The position numbers and the translations under genes are program-made. The notes beneath the pieces are model-generated. The model saw only the letters and a program-made list of their open reading frames with translations, made no database searches and was not told the DNA's origin. A stretch of 64,000 nt of DNA, taken from the NCBI GenBank assembly GCA_014529385.2, contig CM043946.1:36358558-36422557 (forward strand). The letters run 5' to 3'. Below, piece after piece: positions 1 through 11,219 of this stretch (position 1 is the stretch's first letter; each line of letters starts with the position of its first letter). Origin of the DNA: Adiantum capillus-veneris (taxonomy: Eukaryota; Streptophyta; Polypodiopsida; Polypodiales; Pteridaceae).

Positions 1-1304
1 CCACAGATACAGATTTTGCAGATATTTTCACACGGATACGGGATGGGGAGACACTAGCTGGATACTCCCTTCGGGAAGGCTACTTGATGAGAAAGACTAT
101 GTTGTGCGTTACACAGCCGTTGCGGGAAAAGGTTATGACTAAATGCCACTATCCACCTCTTACGGGTCACCGCGGCATTGCTACCACCATGAAGGCGTAG
201 AGAGATACTTCTTTTAGCCGAGACTCAAAAAGGATGTGGAAGAGTTTGTGCGCAGTATGCCAGAAGGTCAAGTTTGACAAGCATAAGGCACAGGAATTGT
301 TACAGCCTTTCCCCATTCCCACCCGCCCCTCGGAAAATATTGAAACGGATTTCATTTTTGATCTCCCGAGAACACTGAATGATCACCATGATTTTCCGAT
401 TACATGGCACGTCTGAGACCATTGTCTCCGACAGATACCCGAGACTTATGAGTTTGTTTTGGAAGAAAATTTGGGAGAACATTGGCACGCGGTTACAGTT
501 CTCGTCATCGTTCCACTTGCAAACTGACGGGCAATCTCAGATTGCCAATTCAGTGGTTTTAGATTTATTGAAGTCTTGTATCTCGGATCAGAACACTCAA
601 TGGGAAAAGAACTTACCTTTGGTGGAATTTGCCTACAATAACACGATACACTCTTCGACGGGGAAGACGCCATTTCAGATTGTTGAAAGTGCTGCGAAGG
701 TTCCATCCTTCCTGAGCACGAAACATTAGATATTTGAAGTGGATGAATATTCGCGAGATTTGGATATGGCTTTTGCCAAGGTTCGCGAGACTTTGCAGAA
801 GTCTCAAGAACGACAGAAAAAGGCAACGGATCGCCATCGTCGCGACTTGAAACTGAAGGAGGATGATTGGGTGCTCTTACGTTTTGAGAAGGCATGCCTA
901 CGAAAGGAAAAGGGAAAGGAGAGGTTTTTTTTCCAACGCGTAGTATGCGATACTACGGACCTTTCCAGATTACTGAAAAGATAAATGATGTCTCCTTCCG
1001 ATTGAAACTGCCAGATACTTAGAGGATTCACAATGCATTGCATGTGAGTCTCTTGAAACCTTTTAAAGGTGATGTGCCCGATGATGGGGAGCCTGATGAG
1101 CAACCCGAAGTGGAAGAAAACGAGGAGATTCTTGTTCCTGAACAGATTTTGGCACATAAGGATACGAAGACTAAAGGTAAAGTCCGAAGGCGGTTCTTGG
1201 TTAAGTTCAAGAACTTTCCTGCATTTGATGCGAAGTGGATGGAGGAGAAGGACCTAGCAGATACTCTTCGGATTGTGAAACTTTACCTCGATGTTTTGGT
1301 TTAG
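1..1304 (+). pseudogene. Integrase and chromodomain remnant of A1
   Basis: Decayed integrase. The zinc-binding N-terminus (about 165-300) has lost one base and a six-base piece holding its third metal ligand. The core is read at 379-729 and keeps the glutamate region (HLQTDGQSQIAN, with Q where E is expected), but the stretch between the first and second catalytic Asp is deleted with a frame change. A TAG at 727-729 follows. The C-terminal domain resumes at 739-984, and a chromodomain is read at 1038-1304 (EILVPEQILAH, RRRFLVKF, KWMEEKDLAD). The chromodomain presumably targeted insertion to marked chromatin. The deletion and the TAG are shared with copies A2 and A3, so they predate this insertion. 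Confidence 0.88.
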
Positions 1305-1910
1305 CATAGTCTACTCCCAAACGGAACCCAGAAATTCAGCTTGGCCGAAGATCTGGTGCAGTGGGATGCACAAGAGGGAAGTTACTCCGCTCCTTTGTCA
1401 ACAGATGCCTTGATTTTGATACTAAAGTTATTGATGTCTCTTTGAGCTTCAGGGATACTGAGAGCTGACAGTATTCTACTGGATGACTTTATGAAATGGA
1501 ATTCCTGATAATGATACTGATTTGTTCTTGACTTCTTTTGAGTGCAAGAACTGATAGACGAAATGACTACAGCATTTTGGTATGATTAAAATGCTATGAT
1601 TGATCTCGAATAGACATGGTTGCAATAGGGGTTAGTGAATCGGACATCGATGAGGTCCCGATTGGACCTAGATGCGATTGCTAGCTACATTGCCGATAAA
1701 TCATGGTCTAAGATCCAAATGAATGTTGAATGTCATGTGATGTCCTGTGATGTCTGATGATGTCCTGTGATGTCGTGTGATGTGACTGTCGATTTTGTAC
1801 ATGTGCTAGATGTGTGTTCCTAGTACGTAGGTACTAACAATCAGTGTCTGCTAAGACGGTTTATGGCTTTTGTCGGTTTTGTAGGCGTAATCGCGGTCAA
1901 TTACAATGCT
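1305..1910 (+). other. Conserved 3' noncoding region of family A
   Basis: About 600 bases between the chromodomain stop and the polypurine tract with no sustained reading frame. Near-identical sequence sits at the same place in A2 (about 28370-28930) and A3 (45046-45616). At 1735-1785 there is a short run of tgatgtcc/tgtgatgtc repeats. Conservation across copies could reflect recent common descent or a role in packaging or 3' processing. Confidence 0.75.
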
Positions 1911-1925
1911 TTCAAGAGGGGGGTA

Positions 1926-2481
1926 TGTCACAAAGTGATGATGTGGCTACGGACAGCAGAAACCATAATTTTTGCCAGAAACCCTAAAATTCCTGCAAAC
2001 CCTAATTTCTGGAAATCGCGGAGGCTTTATAAAAATAAAAAATAAAAAATTTTATTGATGATCGACGCAAATCTTGCTTTTTCTCTACGCAATGAGAAAG
2101 AGAGAGAGAGAGAGAGAATGCTTTTGTTTTCAAGTTTTGACTCTCTATGAGAGAGAGAGAGAGCAGTTGCTTTTGATTTGAAGCTTTTGGGGCTCTGCTT
2201 TTGGGCATCCCTTGTAACCTTTAAATTAGTGGTGAGGGCCTCACTTCTCAGAGCATCTGGACGTAGAGTCTGAGAGTGAATCCCGACCCACTCTCTTGTA
2301 GTTTGAACTGATTAATATAAAAAGAAATACCGAAAGGGGCGCCGGTCTTTGGGGCCAATATCCCTAGGCACGGAACTCCGCCGGGCCAGTGCAAATCTAT
2401 TGTGATCTGTGAATTGTTTTGATGTGGTTATTTGGTGCTGTCACGATTGATTCTTGACTTGGAGTGTCCAAGTCTGTTACA
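1926..2481 (+). repeat. 3' LTR of A1 (556 bp)
   Basis: Begins tgtcacaaag and ends gttaca, preceded by the polypurine tract caagaggggggta (about 1913-1925). It matches both LTRs of A3 and A2. It includes decayed telobox motifs near 1960-2010, a GA-rich stretch, a TTTAAAT-like box and the shared R/U5 module at about 2322-2384. Confidence 0.93.
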
Positions 2482-4139
2482 CTCCCCCCTTTGCACATAT
2501 GGTAATGCCCCACTAGTTGGGCTTCTCAGATGACCATGTACAGTTCTAGGGGGTTTTATGCATGTTTGCCAAGGCAAGAGCCTTCTGTACAGGAGCCGGA
2601 TTAACTAATTGCTAATCCCCTTCACGTACGCACAGTTCCATTGCGAAGGAATGCGAAAACGGAGAGTTTTCTCGCATGAAAACTTGTCCGATTTACAAGG
2701 GAACTGTCGCGGGAGCACCTGAGACACACGTAGGCGTGCTCGCTCCGCTCAAAACAGTCCAAAACAGAGAATTATAGCCTGCTGTTTTTTTTGCAGGTTT
2801 AGGGTTTCGCACCTAAACTGCAGGAATCGCCAGGGGAGCCTCGGAAAGGCCTTGGGATGCGTTAACAGGGCAGTAGGCACCTAACTGTGGCAAAACAGAA
2901 AATTACAGCATGCTGAAATTGACCTGCAGCTCACTAAAAAGCTTCCATACCGCAAGGGAAAGTGTCCTTGACGTGTACTTTTGACCTACAGGGATATTTG
3001 CATCGTTATGTTGACGAAATTGGGTCAAAGACCTACAATTACAGCCATGGACAGGTTTGGACAGCTTGGTGAGGGTTGAGTGGAAGCATTCGGATTGTTT
3101 ATTTTCCAGGGGAGCCTCAAGAAAGCATTGGGTGCTTATTTAGAGAGATTTCCCATGAGGAATCTTGTCTAATTCAAGGGGCAAGTGACCCTATGGGTGC
3201 GAGAGCTTGAGGGCTATCCACAGAAGTGATCGGCACACAAATCGGAGCGCAAAACAGAGAATTCAGCATGCTGTAATTTCTTGCCAGGTTTTGTAAAGTG
3301 CTCTAAAGTGCGTGGAGAGTCACCGTGTACTTGGGATTTTGTCTGTGGAGACTTCTATTGTGGTTATGTTACCGAAATTGCGTTAGAGTAGAGGAATTTC
3401 AGCCCGATGAAAGTGGGACATCTTGTAGAAGTTTACAGGTTTTTCTCAAGTTTAATAAGAATAAAGAAATACCGAAGGGGACGCATGTCTTTGGAGCCAA
3501 CAGGGTGTCGTTGTCTGCTTGGTAGCGCTCTAGCTACCAAGTTGTGAAATGTCTTGAAGTGTTGAATTCCAATCACAGGCTTATTCATGAAGTTCCTTCG
3601 TGTCGTAAAGTTAAAATAAAGCTTCAGGTGAAAGCCAAAGTCTACTACCCTACAGGCCGGTTTCAAGTGACTACGTTCTCTAGAGATCATGCAAGCACAA
3701 CAATGGAACTGAAATTACAACAATAGAACTGGATGTTGAATTGTAATAGTGTATGGGTGGAATATACAGCTGGGGAAGCTTGGGATGAAGACCTATCACT
3801 AGGTAAGATGCATACATCATGCTCAAAAGTCAATAATCAAGTAGCTTCATCTAGTGCAATGGGGGACGGAACCGCTCACAAATCGGGGATGTCAAAACGT
3901 GTGCCTGAAAAACGATGCCATGATTGGTAGGGAAGCTATCTCCTCTCTTGGATGCGGCGATAATGTCGCATCCATTGCTATCACTATGTGAGGCTCTGTT
4001 TCCACGGGCTCTAGCATCTTAACGTCCTATTCTCTCCTCTGCCATTATAATGTAGCATCTTGAGTGCGCACAGTACTGCCTTGCTACAAGAACTTTGCCC
4101 GTCTCCTCTGATCATTGCTGATGCCCATCCCTAGCCACT
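2482..4139. other. Gene-free interval with imperfect internal repeats
   Basis: No convincing coding region; short reading frames here lack recognisable domains. A block beginning caaaacagagaatta and ending near a gcatgctg core occurs three times (about 2756, 2890, 3248). Between them, ggggagcctc blocks occur twice (about 2834 and 3111). It may be an old LTR, since an LTR-type module follows at 3462. Confidence 0.5.
3462..3510 (+). repeat. Isolated LTR R/U5 module
   Basis: The string aaagaaataccgaaggggac followed by gtctttggagcc matches the R/U5 module found in LTR families A, D and E. Here it stands in otherwise unrecognised sequence, so it marks a decayed LTR whose ends I cannot place. Confidence 0.6.
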
Positions 4140-4377
4140 ATATGATTGATGCATACCATTGATGCACTGCAATTTGTGAAGGTCCCCAAGTGAATGGTAT
4201 CCCTTTCTAAGTTAAAGCATGCCATGGCGTAGCAATCTCCACAAATTGTCTGGTGAACCGCCTATAGTACAAACATAATCCCAAAAAGCTCCAAACATCA
4301 TGTACATTTCTCAATGTAGGCCAATCTCGAATAGCCGCCACTTTAGTTGGATCCATGCTAACACCCTTGGACAAAAC

Positions 4378-5091
4378 TGTCAAAAACTGCTGACGTGTCA
4401 AGCCACTGAAGACCCAGCAGGTTGGGGTTCCTAGATCCGACCCTAGCCAAAACCTGCAAGTCTTAGCCAAGCGGCCTAAACCCAAAGAAGAAATAGCAGA
4501 AGAAGAAGAAGAAGAAGAAGCAACAAAAGAACTCCTTCCAACTTGTGAGACCTTGTCCGACATGGCCCAAGTGACTAGGGATAAACAAAGCAGGACCGTC
4601 ACACACACACACCAAAATCCCGTGTAAAGACTTTCTGACGTGGCATCTTGTACGGAGAACTACCCAAAATTTTCGCTAACTAGCTGACATGGCATATTAT
4701 ACGGATTTTTGCGTTTTACGTTGACGACGTAGCAGCTATACGGATTTCGATGAAGCGTGCTGGAAGCTTTTAGCATCGGCTTTTGGGACCAGATACTTTT
4801 AGAACTTCACGCTTTTCATGGCCAAGGGCCTTTAAATATGCGTCATGGGCTCAATCTTTGGCATGTCTCCGTGTGGGAATGCAAAGGACAAAGTACCCGC
4901 TTGTACTGAGTTGAAGCAATATAAAGAAATACCGAAAGGGCACCACAGTTTGGACCAGTGCTCTCTTGGGGTGGATCTCTGCCACTCCTCACCTGGTGTG
5001 TCGTGCATCTCTTTCAGATCATTGTTATTTAAAATGCTTAAAGTTGTTCAGTCTGTTCTTTTTCCGTTGGCACGTGGTGCCCGTCCCGTTA
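4378..5091 (+). repeat. Solo LTR E1
   Basis: Begins tgtcaaaaactgctgacg, related to E2 at 26247. It contains an AAGAAG microsatellite, a TTTAAATATG box (about 4832) and the shared R/U5 module at 4922-4975. It ends near cgttatac(a). The flanking RT sequence is interrupted with a 4-5 base duplication, (a)aaac, on either side. No internal element sequence is present, as expected after LTR-LTR recombination. Confidence 0.8.
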
Positions 5092-5206
5092 TACAAAACA
5101 ATACGTCCCAAACAGTGTAATTCTAGCAGAAAGAACTCACTCTTTCCCGTTATACAAAACAATACGTCCCAAAAAGTGTAATTCTAGCAGAAAGAACTCA
5201 CTCTTT
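5085..5206 (+). repeat. 61-bp tandem duplication across the E1 3' junction
   Basis: Two copies (5085-5145 and 5146-5206) with about one mismatch. Each starts cccgttatacaaaacaatac and includes the last bases of the LTR, the target duplication and about 45 bases of the disrupted RT. The duplication must therefore have happened after the LTR insertion. Confidence 0.9.
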
Positions 5207-5487
5207 TTCTTGGTCAATCCCAATCTATGTTTACACAATGCATTAACATGTGTAACAAATTTTTGCAATGTTCTTCCTCATTCTTGAAGAAAACAATAAT
5301 GTCATCGAAGAACGTGCCCACAAACTTTCTAGGTCTTGAAAGATCCTATCTATCATCCAATTGAACGTTACGAGAGCATTTGTGAGACCAAAAGGCATCA
5401 CCAAATACTCGTACAATCCAAAGGATGTCCCAAACGCAGTCTTGTAGACATCTCCAAGAGCGATCCTATCTGCTGATAGCAACTTCA

Positions 5488-5769
5488 TGAAAGCGCAAAG
5501 CAAAAGGTACCGGTAGGTGCACGTCGCGATATAGTGCAAGATTGGGGCAAGAAGTAGAAGGCGGAGTGCAGCAGAGAGGAAGTGCTAGGGATTGAAGCAG
5601 GAAGGGGGAGAGAGCTCGTACATTTTTGGGAAAACTCACTAATGTTGAGTTGTGGGTTTTCCACTTTTATTAGAAGTGACCTTTTAAAAATGTGTCCAGA
5701 TTCAATGTGAACCTGGACAAAGTAAAAAAATGTACATAAAGTGTACATAAGGGGTTATTTAGGCCAACA
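5488..5769 (-). repeat. Putative copia 3' LTR
   Basis: Right edge ggccaaca abuts the polypurine tract aacctcccacttaaag, which also adjoins the LTR of the copia at 12865-16603. The left edge (5488, or possibly 5535) is inferred from a TG start and from where RT homology stops. No second LTR is available for comparison. Confidence 0.55.
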
Positions 5770-5880
5770 ACCTCCCACTTAAAGACATAAATGACGCCTT
5801 TAAGTTAACCAACTCCCACCAGCTGTATGCAATGTTGATGTTGAGCCTTAGCAAGACTCTTCGTGAGAATATCTGCAAGG

Positions 5881-6782
5881 TTATCCTATGTATGGATCCT
5901 CCAATACCTGATGTATAAAGTGGTACCGCACATCTATGTATATGGTACGCGAATGAAAAATGGCATTTTTGGCTAAGTAGACAGCACGCTGGCTATCACA
6001 ACCCAACACGGGTGTATGAGCAAGCATGCCAAGTTCTTTTGCAAGTCTGCCCAACCAAATAGCTTCCTTTGAAGCTTCTGTGGCTGAAATGTATTCAGCC
6101 TCAGTAATACTCAGTGCCACAATTTTCTGCAACCTGGAACACCAAGAGACTGCACCACCAGCAATAGCAAATACATATCCACTGGTAGATTTCCTAGTAT
6201 ACATGTCACCTGCCATGTCAGCATCACGATATCCCTGCAACTTTAAGTCACTTTTGCCATAACAAATACACTTTGATTGTGTACCTTTCAAATATCTCAG
6301 AATGCGTTTGACAGCTTTCCAATGTCCTTTGCCAGGATTCGACATGTATCGACTAATAACTCCCACTGCATAAGCAATGTCAGGACGAGTGGCAACCATC
6401 GCATACATAAGAGAACCACAAGCTGATGCATAAGGGATTCCCTTCATTGCTTTCAATGCCACCTCATCCTTTGGGCACTCTGCTTTGCTAAGCTTAGTGT
6501 ATGGAGGTAAAGGTACTCCAAGAGGCTTAGCATCAGCTATATTAAATCTGTCGAGTACTTTTGCAATGTACCTTCTTGAGATAAAAACAGCAATTTCATC
6601 TTTCTATCTCTTTTAATACGCAAGCCCAAAATATGCTCTGCATCACCCAAATCCTTCATAGCAAATGCTGAATTTAGCTTATGTTTCAAAGCATCAAGAC
6701 TAGTCTTATGTTTCCCGGCAAGCAGCATGTCATCAACATGGATGAGTGTCAGTTGTAAATTGCAGCTAAGAAGTCTGAATTT
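5881..6782 (-). pseudogene. Copia RT C-terminus and RNase H
   Basis: Read on the minus strand. The catalytic HVDDML motif of RT lies at about 6725-6745, followed by AMKDLGDAEHILGLRI. A one-base frameshift falls near 6580, then DRFNIADAKPLGVPLPP. Continuous RNase H follows at 5881-6462: LMYAMVATRPDIAYAVG, HWKAVKRILRYLKGT, ALSITEAEYISATEASKEAI and an altered terminal DVRYHFI. Integrase and the RT N-terminus are missing because of truncation at the right end. Confidence 0.88.
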
Positions 6783-6790
6783 TTTCTTAC

Positions 6791-8890
6791 GCGAAGGTGG
6801 AACAGGTTCGTAATTGGGATTTGCCCAAAATTGCATATGATGTGCGTTCTTTTCTTGGTTTATGTCAAGCATATAGTTCGCACATAGAGAATTTTGCACG
6901 CATTGCCGCACCTATGATTGATGTTTTGAAAGGGGTCAAGACTCGCCGTCCGTGCGTAGACTTGCCCAAAGCAGCCATTGAGGCTTTCGCAGCTCTCAAG
7001 GTTGCGGTGACAGAAGCACAGTGTTTTATCCTTGCCTCTTGGGATGACCCCTTTGAGGTATGGACGGATGCGAGCAATGTCGCCATAGGCTGTGCTTTAG
7101 TAGCATGATCGTCCTGTAGCTTTCCTTAGCCGGAAGCTCAATAGTGCAGAAAAGAATTATTCAGTTTATGATAAAGAACTTTTGTCTATCATTCACTCTC
7201 TTAAGCATGGAAGCATTTTTTGTATGGTAGAGAGTTTACAGTTCGCACAGATCATCAAGCCCTCAAGTGGCTCCAGTCTATGCCTAGTGCACATTGGAGT
7301 GATCGCCAAGCACGATGGTCACAATATTTTGAGCAATTTGGAGGTTTGATTGAATATGTGCCTAAAAAAGCTAACCCTGTTGCAGATGCGTTGAGTCGCA
7401 AAGGACAGATTTTGGCTCTTGAGCCAAGGTCCACAATTTCTAATCGGGGTGTGTATTTCGACAGCATGAAGAATCAATATGCGGATTCCGAGTTTAGTAA
7501 GCATTGGTTGCAGGCTCTTGCTTCCCAAGGGCCAAGCAACTATCTCATTCGTGATGGTTTGTTGTATTTTCGTTAACGTTTATGTGTGTTGCCCTCTCTA
7601 AGGCCAACCATATTGCATGATGCACATGATTCTCTCACGGGTGGGCACAGGGGAATAAACACCACTTTGAAAAAAATAGTAAGATTCTTATATTGGCCTA
7701 AAATGCGAAAGGATGTGTTTTGTTATGTCACACAGTGCACTATATGTCAAAAGGTAAAAGCTCCTCGGGGTAAGCAACAAGGCCTCTTGCTTCCGCTGCC
7801 TATTCCCGATGGACCTTTTCAAGATATTTCCATGGATTTTGTGACTAACCTTCCACCAAGTTTGCATTCAAGGAACACTCAATGTTTGATAATTGTTGAT
7901 CGTTTCAGCAAGTTTTGCATGTTGATTTCTTGTAATGCCATAGTCACCGCACAAGATGTAGCATGGTTGTTCATTAAGCATCGGTACCCCCTCTGTGGTT
8001 TGCCAAAATCCATTGTTTCACATAGGGATGTTAAGTTCACGTCCAATTTTTGGCGCGCACTCTTTGAAAATTTTGGCACTAAGTTGAATTTTTTATCGAC
8101 TTTTCATCCACAATCAGATGGCCAGACAGAGATTTACAATCAATTGGCTTTTGATGTTTTAAAGTCATATGTACATGATCAGCAGTCTCAGTGGGAGCTC
8201 TATCTCCCATTGGTTCAGGCTATTTTAAATTACTCTTTTTCCTCTGCCATTGGTCGAACTCCGTATGAGGCAGCTTTTGGCCGTCCATTCCAATCACTTT
8301 TGACTCGCTCGGTCAGTCAAATGCCTGATGTCAATGCTGAAAATCAGTCATTGGATGAGATTTCTAAGAGTATGAAGCTTCAGCTAAGCAAGGCTCAGGA
8401 ATCTTATTCACGGCAAGCTAATAAGCATTGTCAGGATGTTTCGATCAAGGAAGGGGATTGGGTGTATTTAAGAATCAGAAGCAACGTCTTAAGCAAGTTG
8501 GAAAGAAGTGTCCAAAATTGTCTTTTCGAATGTATGGTCCATTTCCAGACATTAAAAAGATAAATGAGGTTCCAATGAAATTGCAGTTGCCTAACTCATG
8601 GTCAATGCACAACGTTTTCCATGTTTCTTGGTTGAAAGTGTTTCAAGGAACACCTCCAAAAAACATTTCAGAAGAAGAAGAACCTGAGATCATAGATGAA
8701 GCTGAAGTTATGGAACCGGAACAAGTGTTGTTGCATCGGTTTCGACATGGTTCGAAGAAGCAAGTGAGACAATAATTTTTGAAGTTCAAGGATCGAGGAA
8801 CCGACGAAGCACTGTGGGTCGACGAAGAATTTTTCAAGGATTACCCGGAGTTGTTGGCGGACTACAAGGAACCCATGCAGCTCGGTATCA
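6791..8890 (+). pseudogene. Family-B pol: RT tail, RNase H, integrase, chromodomain-like end
   Basis: 6797-7108 gives the RT thumb ([12 protein letters not shown]) and start of RNase H (FEVWTDASN). After a frame break, 7220-7576 gives YGREFTVRTDHQALKWL and NPVADALSRK, ending at a stop near 7574. 7586-8563 is a nearly complete integrase: zinc finger (GGHRGIN, QCTICQKVK), first Asp in ISMDFV, DRFSKF, and HPQSDGQTE with the catalytic Glu. The second catalytic Asp is replaced by His (IVSHRDVKF). The tail is frameshifted near 8480-8560 and resumes to 8775 and beyond (EQVLLHRFRHG, a TAA, then FLKFKDRGTDEALWVDEEFF). Multiple lesions make it non-functional. Confidence 0.9.
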
Positions 8891-8915
8891 ATACCTCACT
8901 TTAAAAAGGAAGAGA

Positions 8916-10046
8916 TGTCACGTGACACATCCAACCCTATGTGTCCGTGGACAAGCTACAGCATGACAAGGGTTCAGTTCAGTCGGTCAAGTCTAGAATA
9001 GGAAGTGATCTGGCACTTCTGTGAGTCTGTTCGCAGACCGTGCATGTCCAGACACTTAGAGTAGATGCATATCCTCTGGTTGCACACAGCATGATGATTA
9101 GCATTACCATCAGAATCCATCAGGAGCAATTTCAAGTGCATTAAACCTATTTTCCCTATTTTTGATATTTTTCACTTAATATTTTAAGTGACTTTTGTTG
9201 GGAACTGAGTAGGGCAAAATGGGTAAGATAATATATAAGGAAACCAGGACTAGCATCATTTGGCAGAAGAGCAAGGAGAACACAAGCACAAGTGCAGCAG
9301 GTTACCCCTCTCTCTCTCGAGCAAGATCTTCCCACCAAAGCTAGCGTTTCCTCTCCAACAGCATCATCGTTTTCAGCCCCCTGCCTTGGCGTTTTCAGCC
9401 AGCAAATTCAGCAAGAAGGAGCCTCAGCAGGCAGCGTTTTTCAGCCTTTGCACATAGCGCTTTCATCCAGCCTATTAAGCGTTTTTCTGCACCAGCAGGC
9501 AGCGTTTTCAGCAGCAGTACCTTAGCCATTAGACAGCGTTTTTAGGGCGGTTTCCAGCACCATAAGACAGCGCTTTTTTTCAGCAGTAAACAGGACAAAA
9601 CAGCCAGCAAAATCAGCGTTTTCATACTACAGCCATTAGCGTTTTTGGACCTAGCAGTTGTCAAGAGTTTCAGCCTTCAAGTCACCAACAGCAGATAGCA
9701 ATTCGAGTCGTCGCCGTCGTCACCGTCGTCTCCACACATTGCATCATAGTTCTCAAGTACATCAAAGTCTTGTACCGTTTGTGCAATCAATAGTAGACCA
9801 CTCTCACCATCGAGAGTGGGGCCTTCGGAGGAGGGTTTTACAACTTCCCGGTGTCGTAATCTCTTCTCTCTCTATCTCTCGGTCTCAGCACCTTCACGCA
9901 CAGTGTCTATTCACTTGTTTGTGACCACTTGCACTCTCTCATTAAAGCACGGAAGGGTCTCCCTTCCCTAAGAACAAGGAACCTTGAGCACAGTTCGGAG
10001 CACTCAACTTGAGCCAAGTTCATCATTCATTCCGCTGCACCTTACA
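8916..10046 (+). repeat. 3' LTR of B1 (1131 bp)
   Basis: Starts tgtcacgtgacacatcc after the polypurine tract aaaaaggaagaga (8903-8915) and ends ctgcaccttaca. A TATA-like aatatataagg lies at about 9228. Downstream there are at least seven GCGTTTT-type motifs between 9340 and 9660, then CGTCGT-rich and CTCTCT-rich stretches. The family is recognised again at 11877, 18123, 38514 (reverse) and 47035. Confidence 0.92.
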
Positions 10047-10686
10047 GTTTGCTTTTTGCTTCGCTTTCTACCTTTTCTGTCCTCCTCGCTCGAATCAAAA
10101 GAGCTAGAAGAACTGTCAGAAGAAGAAGAAGAAGAAGAACTGGATAGTCCTTCAAATCATACACGCTCCTTCTGCTTTCTTGCCGATGCAACAGAAGATT
10201 GGCAACCCAAATAATCCGGGAAGTCAGTCCCCTTCTTGTGCTTTTTCTCTTGCTTTTCGGATCGGTTGTTTGCGTCCAAAAGCCGACTGACACCTCTTGT
10301 AATTCTTGCTCTGTAAACATCCTCGGAGAAGTAGGTTTCTTGATTGCCGGTTTGATGGGTGGTTATGTGGCTTTCTGCCACTGGGTGTGCACTTCTGCGA
10401 TAAATTGCTGCGACAAAAATTTTGTAAACTGCGATCCTTCACAATTTAATAATCTGCTTTGTGCACTTGTCAACCTGTTGTTGACGTTCCATCTCTTCAA
10501 GTTCGTACTGAGTAGGCCGAGGTGGCCCGTACTCTTGCTTTGTTTGATCATCGTAATCTTCTTCGTGATCTCCTCCCGCATTAGCAGATGCAGAAGAAGT
10601 CAACTGATTCTTGTTGGACTCCATAAGTTTCGCGAGAAAAGGATCAAATTTCCCGATAGAAGAGAAATCGACCGCGCGCTGATACC
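10047..10686 (-). pseudogene. gag N-terminal fragment of gypsy D'
   Basis: Minus strand. It starts with MESNKNQLTSSASANAGGDH near 10624, then EYGPPRPTQYELEEMER. After frame breaks come KKGTDFPDYLG (about 10240) and a run of serine codons (about 10110-10150). It matches the gag start of D'' (20339-20710) and, more distantly, families A and G. The low-complexity Ser/Lys-rich head before the capsid region is typical of these gags. It is cut at 10046 by the end of the B1 LTR. The primer-binding core gatacca lies at 10681-10687. Confidence 0.85.
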
Positions 10687-10688
10687 AC

Positions 10689-11219
10689 TATAACAAACTT
10701 GGACACCCCAAGTCAAGATTCTACCGCAACACAACAGAGATTCACTTCAAAACGATTCACAAAGACAACACGGCCTGGCGTAGTTCCGTGCCAAGAGGTA
10801 TTGGCCCCAAAGACTGGCGCTCCTTTCGGTATTTCTTTTTATATTAATCTGTGAGCAAAGTACAAGGGAGTCTCTAGGATCTCACACTCAGACTCTGCGT
10901 CCAGATGGTGTGAGTTATGAGACCCAAGAGAGCTATTTATTGTTACAAGGGATGCCCAAAAGCAGAGCCACAAAAATCTGAAAATCAAAAGCTCTTAATC
11001 TCAAAAGCAATTGTAGTCCAAAAGCTGTCAGAAAATCAGTTAACGTAATTTACGGACGTCCATACATTGCCGCGTCAGCATATCAGTGCGAATTGCGGCG
11101 ATCCGTACGGCCTGCCACATGTCAGCATGTTAGCGTGAATTCCAGCAGATTTTCCGCCGCAGCCTGTCGGCGCATTTCTTAGTTTGTCCTGGGGCCTGCC
11201 ACGTCACCAGATTGTGACA
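10689..11219 (-). repeat. 5' LTR of D' (531 bp)
   Basis: Right edge cagattgtgaca; left edge tataacaaacttgg, where the canonical TG has become TA. One base separates it from the primer-binding core, so this is a 5' LTR in minus orientation. It resembles the D'' LTR at 20772-21304. On its right it abuts an RT fragment of D'' without a polypurine tract, so D' was inserted into D''. No target duplication can be checked because the left end of D' is lost. Confidence 0.85.

Larger units (their letters stand above)
1..2481 (+). mobile_element. Ty3/gypsy chromovirus copy A1, 3' portion
   Basis: Right-hand part of a family-A LTR retrotransposon cut by the window start. It holds the integrase end, a chromodomain, a long 3' noncoding stretch, a polypurine tract and the 3' LTR, in the same order as the complete copy A3 at 39684-46181. 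Base 1 corresponds to about 43739 in A3. The target duplication cannot be tested because the 5' end lies outside; the five bases after the LTR are ctccc. Confidence 0.9.
4140..5487 (-). pseudogene. Gypsy RT fragment split by a solo LTR
   Basis: Minus-strand RT piece. From 5480 down it gives [18 protein letters not shown] and, in another frame near 5310, an intact FFDD catalytic motif. It continues past the E1 LTR at 4377 with MDPTKVAAIRDW, WSFLGLCLYYRRF and then a KGIPF-like stretch containing a stop. Joining 4377 to about 5092 restores continuity across the GRIVL/SKGV region, which shows E1 was inserted into it. It resembles the family A/D RT but belongs to an older, unplaced copy. Confidence 0.82.
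5488..6790 (-). mobile_element. Truncated Ty1/copia element
   Basis: Minus-strand copia remnant: a putative LTR at the left, a polypurine tract (cctcccac on the plus strand, about 5771), RNase H and the C-terminal half of RT. It stops abruptly near 6783-6795, where plus-strand gypsy B1 sequence begins. A deletion joined the two. Confidence 0.85.
6791..10046 (+). mobile_element. 5'-truncated Ty3/gypsy chromovirus B1
   Basis: Contains the end of RT, RNase H, integrase, a chromodomain-like tail, a polypurine tract and a 1131-bp LTR. The 5' LTR, gag, protease and RT core are absent at the junction with the copia remnant. It is the most informative pol copy of family B; solo LTRs B3 and B4 and the LTRs of B2 belong to the same family. 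Confidence 0.88.

Noticed and set aside
6797-8890. Possible caulimovirus-type integration
   Set aside because: The presence of integrase, LTR, polypurine tract and chromodomain identifies a gypsy retrotransposon; no movement-protein or coat signature is seen.
10199-10693. 164-codon plus-strand frame with hydrophobic segments (membrane protein candidate)
   Set aside because: It is exactly antisense to D' gag and its primer site; the apparent membrane segments come from reversed Lys/Glu codons.
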